This document shows, piece by piece, positions 40,792 through 48,855 of a DNA stretch of 64,000 bases. Positions within the stretch are counted from its first letter, which is position 1. Every line of letters starts with the position of its first letter. Under the pieces are notes generated by a model. The model was not told the origin of the DNA, made no database searches, and saw only the letters and a program-made list of their open reading frames with translations. A program made the translations under genes and the position numbers. The stretch comes from Acholoe squamosa (lineage: Eukaryota > Annelida > Polychaeta > Phyllodocida > Polynoidae), in the NCBI GenBank assembly GCA_949317995.1, contig OX439036.1, positions 8,412,356 to 8,476,355 on the forward strand, read 5' to 3'.

Positions 40792-43700
40792 GTGCCACGG
40801 GCGCACTGGGGAAACCCTATAGATATCAGTAACGAGGCAGGCGGCTATGAATTAGCCAAGGTCTGTGGTGCCCACCTGCCCCCGGGTCATCCTTGTCTTG
40901 AATTCTTGAAAAGATGTGGATCGACTCCTGGTGTGAAAAATGATGTTCCGATTGTCACGGACATACCCTCTGTTCTAAACGGAAGGCGGTGGTATGTTTG
41001 CCTCACTGTTAACGGAAGATCTGCCGAATTCCTTGTGGATACGGGAGCTAGCCACTCTTGTATCTCCAGGGGGTTCTACGATCTTATACCGGATGAACAT
41101 GAGACTCTCAAATCGGGAGGAAGTGCTCAGACGGCCGACGGCAGTACCTTGCAAACGTATGGTAGAACTTGTGTGAAACTACAGTTGGATGGTATCCATG
41201 ACTATGTCATGAGCACCACCGTTGCGGATATAGCAGATGAGGGTATACTCGGGTTGGATTTCGCATCCCTGTATGGTGCCGTGTTGGAACCCCAAACAGG
41301 AGTGTTGAGTGTGAGATACCCGTATCCCGTGAAAGTTAGATGTGTACTTAGACAAGTGAGCAGTATGGCTAGTGTGGCACACACTGTGCGAATCCCTCCA
41401 GGAGTAGCCTGTGATGTGCTTGTAAGAAGTGATCCTGCAATGCGTAATAAGCCTGCAGTGATAGAACCGGATGTAGTTACGTTATCAAGTATCGGATTAA
41501 ATTCTGTAGACACGATAGTAGCGAATGCATCCTGGTCGGTAGTACCTGTCTCCAATACTGGAAACACTACTATCTACTTGAAAAAGGGACAAGTTTTTGG
41601 AAATGTGACCCTTTCGGAAACTGTAACGGATAGTAAGCTAAGCTTACAGAAGGTAACAGGAGATGATGAAATTTCGGAAGACTTACTTAAGTTGTATGAA
41701 GAAACTTCATTAGAAGATCCGGAACACCGGAAAGAGTTCTATGATATGCTCTGTCAGTATCATACTGCCTTTGCCAAACCTGGTGAAAAACTAGGTACGA
41801 CAAATAAGGTATTACATAAAATAGATACTGGAGATGCGGAACCCTTTAAGATACCGTATAGACGGCTACCTTTAGCGAAAAAGAGAGTAGCTGAAGATGA
41901 AATAAACAAGATGTTGGAACAGGATGTAATAGTCCCTTCCAATAGTCCATGGAGTAGTCCTGTGTGTATGGTAACAAAAAAAGACGGTACTATCCGTTTC
42001 TGCATAGACTACAGGAAGTTGAATGGAATAACGAAAAAGAATTCGTATCCATTACCGAGAATAGATGAAACCATTGACTCCTTAGGGGGAAACAGTTGGT
42101 TTTGTACCCTAGACTTGCAATCAGGCTACTGGCAAGTGGGAATGAACCCTTCAGATATGGAGAAAACTGCATTTTCAAGTCATATTGGATTATTCCAATA
42201 TAATGTAATGCCGTTTGGATTGTGCAATGCACCTGCAACATTTGAAGCAATGATGGAAACAATTCTAAGTGATTTATTGTGGAAAAGATGTCTTGTATAT
42301 CTAGACGATGTCATTGTCTTCGGAAAAACATTCGAAGAATGTTCTAATAACCTGAAAATGGTACTAGAACGTATTATTTCTAATGGTCTCAAATTGAAAC
42401 CTAAGAAATGCCACATGTTTAGAAAGTCCATAAATTATTTGGGCCGCATCATCAGTGATGAAGGAATAAAGGCTGATCCGGAAAAAATCGAATCAGTTAC
42501 GAATTGGAATAGACCCAAGGAGGTGAGGTCCTTTTTAGGATTCTGTTCCTATTACAGGGAATTTATTCCGAATTATTCTAGAGTCAGTTACCCATTACAA
42601 GCAATAGCTAACTGGACTCCAGGAAGTACCAAGGAAAAATTTCCTTGGACACATGAACAGGAAAACGCTTTTCAAAAGCTAAAAGACCTGTTCACGAGTA
42701 CTCCCGTATTGCAATATCCGAATGAGACGGATCATTTCATACTGGATACTGATGCTAGTAATGATAGCATTGGTGCAGCTCTCTCGCAAGTCCAAAATGG
42801 GAGAGAAGTACCAATTGCCTTTGCCAGCAACACACTGAGCAAGACTCAGCGCAATTACTGCACAACCAAAAGAGAGTTGTTAGCAGTAGTCGTATATACC
42901 AAGAAGTTCAAACATTTTCTATGGGGAACGAACTTTACTTTGCGTACGGATCATTCCTCTTTAAGGTGGCTACTGAACTTCCGAGATGCTGAAGGCATGT
43001 TAGGCCGATGGCTAGCCCATTTATCCGAATATGGGCTTGAACATCAACAGATTCAGCATAGACCCGGAGTTAAGCATTTAAATGCTGATGCTTTGTCTCG
43101 AATACCAATCCGGAAATGTGATAATCCGGATTGTACTGATTGTGGAGCTCATAAGGCAGTGTTAGCAGGGATTCGAAGACCATTCGTACCCCTAGCTGCC
43201 AGTATACTGGATTGGTCTATGGATCACATACGACATTTCCAGGAAGCTGACTCGATAACTGCGCAGCTACTGCAATTAGTACCAAAGGGTATACGTCCAG
43301 TTAGACCAGAGGTCTCTCTGGAAAATCGAGAAATGAGAAGGTTTCTTGCTCAATGGACCGAGCTTGAAGTCCGGAAAGGCGTGTTATACCGTTGGAAGCC
43401 ATGTAATAATGGTGATAGAATCATGCAAGTGGTGATACCACATGCCATGAGACATGACATTATGTACTTCTGTCATGGACATCGGACCAGTGGTCATTTC
43501 GGAAGGAAACGCTCGCTAGCACGACTTTCCAAGAAATACTATTGGCCTGGCATGACACAGGACTTGCAAAGATGGGTAACCACCTGTCCGGATTGTTGTA
43601 AAAACAAACCCGGACCCGGGATGGGCAAACTTCCCCTATCCCAAGAACTTTTCGGAGTTAGATTCGCAAGAATCGGGGTAGATATTATTAGTGGATTTAA

Positions 43701-44829
43701 TACAACCGCTAATGATAATACCTGTATGATGGTAGTGTGTGATTATTATACAAAATACACTAAAGTATTTCCACTACGGGACCACAAAGCAATTACTTGT
43801 GCCGAAGCTTTTGTAAAAGGTTGGGTACTAAGCTTCGGTGTACCATTAATGTTACACAGTGACCAAGGCAGAGAGTTTGAATCAAATCTCTGGCAGGGTA
43901 TGTGCGAATACTTAGCTATTTGCAAGACTAGAACCAATCCGTATAGACCACAAAGCGACGGATTGGTGGAAAGGTTCAATAGAACCCTCATCCAAGTCCT
44001 AAAGTCACTCGTTAATGAACATATGGATGACTGGGATGAGCAATGTCATTTTGTGACACATGCTTATAATAGTACGGTACATTCAAGTACAAATTGTTCT
44101 CCGAACCTTTTAGTATTCGGAGAGGATTTGATAATGCCTGCTGACCTAGTTTTTGGAGTCGTAGGAATGGACCCTGAACTACCTTGCCATGTAGTTTTTG
44201 TGGAATGTTTAAGAGACAGATTTAGAAAAGCATATGAGTCTGTCCGAATTGATTTGGAGAAAAGTGCCAAATGGCAGAAAGTAGGATACGATACCGATCT
44301 GAAGCATCGGAAATTCCAATCCGGAGACAGAGTCCTCAGATTACATGAACCGCTTAGACACATAAAATTAGCGTCTAATTGGGACGGTCCCTTTACTATA
44401 ACACAAATTATCAGTGATTGTACCGTAATTATTAAGTCTGACCTTGGTCGACTCTATAAGTCAAATGTGGCTAGATCAAGGAGATGGTCTGGGAGGGAGA
44501 CCTCCACAGAAATGTATGGTGAAGGTTCCGGAAAGATCCTGAACCAGAATCGCATAATAGACCAGGTAGAGAACACTACAGTGAAGCGCGGCCGTGGCAG
44601 ACCCAAGAAGTGTTCCGAATCAGTGACACCCACGCCAACACCGATTAAGCGTGGGGGAGTTAAAAAAGTCTCGGCAGGTGAAGACAAAAAGAAGAGGAAA
44701 GGTGTTTCTAAGGCTAAGAAGCACCTAGAGAAAGCTCTTCAGACTGTCAGGTCCGATAAAGAACTATCCGAGAAGGGGAGATACGTTCGCCGCAGCCCCC
44801 GAATTGCCCAGAGGACTGCAGTGACCTAA
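40792..44829 (+). CDS. Gypsy pol: protease, RT, RNase H, integrase (1345 codons)
   Basis: The frame opens just after a TAA at 40786. The first codon is GTG, so pol is probably made by fusion with gag rather than from its own start. The aspartic protease motif LVDTGAS is near residue 81. RT has FCIDYRKLNG, LDLQSGYWQ, MPFGLCNAPATFE and catalytic YLDD near residue 502. RNase H has LDTDASNDSIGAAL (about 652) and ends before a zinc-binding HHCC region (GHRTSGHF, CPDCC, about 895-945). The integrase core has GVDIISGF, HSDQGREFES and GLVERFNRTL for the D,D,E triad. The C-terminal tail has an AT-hook (KRGRGRPKK, about residue 1265) and many Lys/Arg. The ORF is intact. Confidence 0.9.
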   Translation: MPRAHWGNPIDISNEAGGYELAKVCGAHLPPGHPCLEFLKRCGSTPGVKNDVPIVTDIPSVLNGRRWYVCLTVNGRSAEFLVDTGASHSCISRGFYDLIPDEHETLKSGGSAQTADGSTLQTYGRTCVKLQLDGIHDYVMSTTVADIADEGILGLDFASLYGAVLEPQTGVLSVRYPYPVKVRCVLRQVSSMASVAHTVRIPPGVACDVLVRSDPAMRNKPAVIEPDVVTLSSIGLNSVDTIVANASWSVVPVSNTGNTTIYLKKGQVFGNVTLSETVTDSKLSLQKVTGDDEISEDLLKLYEETSLEDPEHRKEFYDMLCQYHTAFAKPGEKLGTTNKVLHKIDTGDAEPFKIPYRRLPLAKKRVAEDEINKMLEQDVIVPSNSPWSSPVCMVTKKDGTIRFCIDYRKLNGITKKNSYPLPRIDETIDSLGGNSWFCTLDLQSGYWQVGMNPSDMEKTAFSSHIGLFQYNVMPFGLCNAPATFEAMMETILSDLLWKRCLVYLDDVIVFGKTFEECSNNLKMVLERIISNGLKLKPKKCHMFRKSINYLGRIISDEGIKADPEKIESVTNWNRPKEVRSFLGFCSYYREFIPNYSRVSYPLQAIANWTPGSTKEKFPWTHEQENAFQKLKDLFTSTPVLQYPNETDHFILDTDASNDSIGAALSQVQNGREVPIAFASNTLSKTQRNYCTTKRELLAVVVYTKKFKHFLWGTNFTLRTDHSSLRWLLNFRDAEGMLGRWLAHLSEYGLEHQQIQHRPGVKHLNADALSRIPIRKCDNPDCTDCGAHKAVLAGIRRPFVPLAASILDWSMDHIRHFQEADSITAQLLQLVPKGIRPVRPEVSLENREMRRFLAQWTELEVRKGVLYRWKPCNNGDRIMQVVIPHAMRHDIMYFCHGHRTSGHFGRKRSLARLSKKYYWPGMTQDLQRWVTTCPDCCKNKPGPGMGKLPLSQELFGVRFARIGVDIISGFNTTANDNTCMMVVCDYYTKYTKVFPLRDHKAITCAEAFVKGWVLSFGVPLMLHSDQGREFESNLWQGMCEYLAICKTRTNPYRPQSDGLVERFNRTLIQVLKSLVNEHMDDWDEQCHFVTHAYNSTVHSSTNCSPNLLVFGEDLIMPADLVFGVVGMDPELPCHVVFVECLRDRFRKAYESVRIDLEKSAKWQKVGYDTDLKHRKFQSGDRVLRLHEPLRHIKLASNWDGPFTITQIISDCTVIIKSDLGRLYKSNVARSRRWSGRETSTEMYGEGSGKILNQNRIIDQVENTTVKRGRGRPKKCSESVTPTPTPIKRGGVKKVSAGEDKKKRKGVSKAKKHLEKALQTVRSDKELSEKGRYVRRSPRIAQRTAVT

Positions 44830-45068
44830 CCTGTATACACAACGAGTGTAATGTTTACATTTAGAGGAACGGATGACAACTGACCCTAAAGGCTTATTTG
44901 TCGCCCCCGCATGATGTACCAACGGGTAGTGGACGGATAATCCGGTGGATTTGCTTAAGCTTTCCATAATCTCCACTTAAATCCCCAGTCGAGTCATCGG
45001 GGTGAGCGATAATTACCTAAAAACAATCAGTTTGTTGATGTACCGCCTGTAGCACGTGCGTTTCCGCA

Positions 45069-45158
45069 TGACGTCACCGTGTCCAGTCTCGGCTGACCTC
45101 TCGTGACCTCGCGGACCGCGGGGAAATGACGTCACGAAAGCTGGCCCGTCGCCATATT
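45069..45158 (+). promoter_or_regulatory. Probable internal promoter of the extra ORF
   Basis: Two perfect CRE palindromes TGACGTCA at 45069-45076 and 45127-45134, followed by CGCCATATTG (YY1-like) at 45150-45159. They lie in GC- and CpG-rich sequence 180-270 bp upstream of the ATG at 45339. No TATA box, in keeping with a TATA-less promoter. Inferred from motifs only. Confidence 0.5.
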
Positions 45159-45338
45159 GTTTTTTGGTAGCGTTTGGGACAGTCGGGTCACCCCTTCTCT
45201 CTTGAATTCTACCATCTAGCAAACCCCTTGTGCGCCCTCAGAGTCTGTCTCTCAGCAGGCAGACTCCGCTTGTGTCGGCCCCGGCGCCGTAAAAGCCGGA
45301 AAAAGGAGTAGTTTACTCCCGTGGGCGATTCCCCAGTC

Positions 45339-48287
45339 ATGGCTGAGGAATCCATAGCTGCAGCCAAGCTATCCGGTGACCCGGATAAGCTGACTCCGTC
45401 CGCAGAAGCTTTTCCGGAAGCTTTGTCGCCTGTTACACAGGAAGAGAGCGAGATGATGGACGTGGAGGAACCCACGGATCGCTCGTTCGAGGAGAAGCTG
45501 GCTTCATTCTCACTAAATGAGCCAGAGAAACTATTATCTCCACTCCCGGCCGAGGGATCCGGAGCGACTGCGAGTGCTGAACCCGCAGCGACAGAGTCCG
45601 AAACTACCCAAGTTGACGGACAGAAGGATGAGTGGAAGCCAGCAGTGGCGGAGCCTTTTCCAGCTAGCTATGATGGTCGCTACCTGTATGTCCACCCGGA
45701 ACTGCAGGCACAAGTGACCTACGCGGACGGGACACCAGTCAGGATGGACCCGAAAGTCAGGATAGCTATCGAGGGCGTCATGGCTCCCGAACAGCTGACC
45801 AGGACGCCTCCCGAGTGGCTTCGAGACTGGCCGTGGTTCCAACGGGGACTTATGGTGGACGCTGGTTTCCGTGAAACCGTGTACGCAGCTAACCGAGCCT
45901 TCGAGCTCGGAGCGTATCCGAAGCCTGACAAGTCCCTGTGGAACGTCAAGGCTACGAACATCAACTGGGTAGGCTGTGTCTGGGATACCGATGGCCAGAC
46001 CTACCCACGCCCTAGTGCTATCCGGACACCGTGCCGGACCACTAAGGAATTCCGGGAGGCCGCTGCTAACTTCGAGCAGTGGGATGACGGTTACTACATA
46101 ACCGAACAGGAATTGGTGGATGTCCAGAACAATTCACTAATCGGATTGGACCGAGCTGCAGCCCTTCGGACGGTTATTGTCCGCCGTATGACTGCCGAAC
46201 AGGAGGCACAGGAAGAGGCTAAGAGGGCCGCGGAAGCACCCGCACCTCCTATCCCCGACCTGAAGCTTGCCACCAGAAGCTCCGCCAGTGCTACATCAGC
46301 TACCGGCAGCACTACTACCCCAGTAGAAGCCACGACCTCCAGCACATCCGGAACCCAGGAACCGGAGGAAGACTGGAAGGTCAGTAAGAACCGACGATCC
46401 GCTGCTCGGAAGCTCAAGAATCTCCCGGATTCTGCGAGAGCCGAGCCGAAACCCAGCACCTCAACCACTGGTAGTACTGCCATGGAGGTTGAGTCGTCTG
46501 ACGAGGAGTCGGTGCACGAATCCTCGGTTGAGTATGATGAGAAGGCCACTCCATCAACTCAAACCGAGGCCGAACGTTGGGCTAACGCCAAATCCGGATT
46601 CAAAACCCGGATCCCGACGTGTTTCTCCAACTGTGCGTACGGAGTTAAGAAGGACGGCTCTACCCTCTATGCCTGTCCAGACTCAATCAATAAGAACGAT
46701 GAGTCGGATGATGAAGATTGGATGCGTCTTTCGGACGAGGACCCCAATCCGAGCAAAGCCTATCGAAAGATGTGGCTTATGCTAAACCACACCGAAGGGT
46801 ATTACACTTATACCCAGAGGAGGAAGCTGCGTTGGGCTTTAGAGAAGTGGTACGGCGACGATCAAAAGTCTTGTCCCTTCTCTATCTGCCAGGATGCGAG
46901 TGATGTCTCGATCCAGACCTGGAGTACTCCAGCCCGGTTCCAAAGGCATCTGGTAGAGGCCCACTTCCACCATCACCCGGTTTACATTTGTGATCCGAGT
47001 TATGGTAAGAAGGGCAAGAAGTGTACTACGAAGGTGCAATACAACCGACGTAGTGATCTGGCTAGACACCAGAAGAAATGCCACGCAGAAGGTTTGGACG
47101 GGGCACGGAAGCGCATCATGGAGCTTCATCAGGAACTCATGAAGGAGTTCGACAGCCTGAGCGAGGATGCTTGGTCTAAGATCCGACCAGGGGACCAAGT
47201 CCTCTGCGAAGTTCCGAAGACCAAGGATTCGAAACTCCGAGCAAAGATAGTCCTGACTCCTGGAAAGGGTAAACTGGACATGCACGAGTCTCTCTGGCAG
47301 AAATGCGAGGAATCCGGAAAGGATGCAAAGAGAGCTCGTGAAAGGAGCAGGAGAGACCAGAACCGTGGCGGCAACGGTAATGGTCAGAGCACGACGAAAT
47401 CGAAAGTCAGAGCAGAGGACCGTTCCAGGTCCCCTCTGTCAAGGCACCCCGCAGAACAGGCTCAGGGCACTCCGGTGTTCAAGAAGCCCGAACCTGCCGG
47501 ATACGCTGGAGCCGTATCTAAACCTGGGAAAGTGAGTTCTCGAAACTTTCCGTCCTTAAACCAGGGACCTGGACCTGAGAGCCAGACCTTGGTGGTAGGA
47601 AAGGATGGTCGCCTTATGCCAAAGAAGACCACCGCATCTGCTGCCGCCGGATCTGCATCCGCTCCAGCCGCCCCACCAGTTACCTTTACCCAGGAGCAGT
47701 TAAACATGTACCTGCAAATGGGACTGAAACAGAATGTACCACCTGCCTTCTGTGTACCAACGACAGGTGTGTCCGGAAGTCCTAAACCCGGAAGTGGTCC
47801 ACAGGCCGCCTCGACTCCTCCCAAGGCTGTCGCGGCACCTGAGAAACCAAAGGACGCTATTACCATTAAAACCGGTAATGCGGAAGTTTGGTTCGAGAAG
47901 TCTCGCCAAGGGGAGGCAGATGTCCAGAAGGCCATCTACACCCATTGGGAGAAGAGCGTTCGTGAGAAAGCGATCGAGTTTCATCAGGGTCTCCTAAACG
48001 AAACTCTGTTGTGTATGAAACAGGTGGGCGACGCTGAAAAGCAACGTCTCGAGACTCTCATCCGGGACGATGTGAAGGCCCAGGAGGAGGCTGCCGCAGC
48101 TGCCCAAGAAAAGGCAGCTATGGATGTACACGTGTTGGAAAAACGTGTAAAGGAGGAGATCACTCGGAACACCAATCTGAACACTAAGTTCATGAGGGTG
48201 TTCGGAGTCGACTTGGACGAGTGGGACGGCACTCCCGAGTCGGCTTTAGCTCTTCTGAAGAAGAAGCATGCTAAGAAATCCGTTTAA
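45339..48287 (+). CDS. Extra Gypsy ORF: zinc-finger-like, coiled-coil protein (982 aa)
   Basis: The ATG at 45339 (MAEESIAAAK) is taken as start. Residues 1-100 are acidic. Residues about 105-290 are an unrecognised globular part (YDGRYLYVHPELQAQVTY, WPWFQRGLMVDAGFRET). Then comes a Ser/Thr-rich linker. Residues about 505-585 contain two C2H2-like fingers with unusual spacing: CPFSIC...RFQRHLVEAH, and YIC...KKC...RSDLARHQKKCH. Next is a basic region (KRARERSRRDQNRGG). The C-terminal 150 residues form an Ala/Glu/Lys coiled coil. No retroviral env features, signal peptide or membrane span. Codons are more GC-rich than in pol. Same strand as pol, 510 bp after it. A DNA- or RNA-binding accessory role is likely; the exact function is unknown. 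Confidence 0.7.
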   Translation: MAEESIAAAKLSGDPDKLTPSAEAFPEALSPVTQEESEMMDVEEPTDRSFEEKLASFSLNEPEKLLSPLPAEGSGATASAEPAATESETTQVDGQKDEWKPAVAEPFPASYDGRYLYVHPELQAQVTYADGTPVRMDPKVRIAIEGVMAPEQLTRTPPEWLRDWPWFQRGLMVDAGFRETVYAANRAFELGAYPKPDKSLWNVKATNINWVGCVWDTDGQTYPRPSAIRTPCRTTKEFREAAANFEQWDDGYYITEQELVDVQNNSLIGLDRAAALRTVIVRRMTAEQEAQEEAKRAAEAPAPPIPDLKLATRSSASATSATGSTTTPVEATTSSTSGTQEPEEDWKVSKNRRSAARKLKNLPDSARAEPKPSTSTTGSTAMEVESSDEESVHESSVEYDEKATPSTQTEAERWANAKSGFKTRIPTCFSNCAYGVKKDGSTLYACPDSINKNDESDDEDWMRLSDEDPNPSKAYRKMWLMLNHTEGYYTYTQRRKLRWALEKWYGDDQKSCPFSICQDASDVSIQTWSTPARFQRHLVEAHFHHHPVYICDPSYGKKGKKCTTKVQYNRRSDLARHQKKCHAEGLDGARKRIMELHQELMKEFDSLSEDAWSKIRPGDQVLCEVPKTKDSKLRAKIVLTPGKGKLDMHESLWQKCEESGKDAKRARERSRRDQNRGGNGNGQSTTKSKVRAEDRSRSPLSRHPAEQAQGTPVFKKPEPAGYAGAVSKPGKVSSRNFPSLNQGPGPESQTLVVGKDGRLMPKKTTASAAAGSASAPAAPPVTFTQEQLNMYLQMGLKQNVPPAFCVPTTGVSGSPKPGSGPQAASTPPKAVAAPEKPKDAITIKTGNAEVWFEKSRQGEADVQKAIYTHWEKSVREKAIEFHQGLLNETLLCMKQVGDAEKQRLETLIRDDVKAQEEAAAAAQEKAAMDVHVLEKRVKEEITRNTNLNTKFMRVFGVDLDEWDGTPESALALLKKKHAKKSV

Positions 48288-48855
48288 AGCATGCTAGGGT
48301 TATTTCTTCCATAATTTTTTTTCCAACACCAAATGACCAGATATAGTCTTTGCGGAACCCTATAGGTCTGCGAATGTTTTTCTAGTGCATGAACACCTAT
48401 GGTATGTGTTCCGGGTTCCTTTGACCAGTCTATTATATAATTCAGGTTGTATAACATTTATTGCACCCTGAATAGCCTATTCGGATTTATAATTTCATCC
48501 ATGAACAATCCGATAGTAGACTTGCTGCTGTGAGACATATCCGGATGCCAGTTCCGGACTCCTGCTGTTACCTGTGCTAACCAATTACTAGGATGGACTT
48601 TACGATTTACCTCTACAACTCATCTGTACTCCCGAATGGACTTATACCAACTACTACTATTACTTCCGGACCGACCTATATTGGACTATTATCTACTGAT
48701 GTCAACTAAGCTTAAAAAGGATTACGTTTTCTACATAGTTGACACATCCGGACTATTATTCTACAATCTACACCATTCGGATATACTATAAACTTTAGCA
48801 CTACTAGAGGATTGTGGGTAGCTGCCCCAAATCAACTACCGTGTTCACTCTATAT

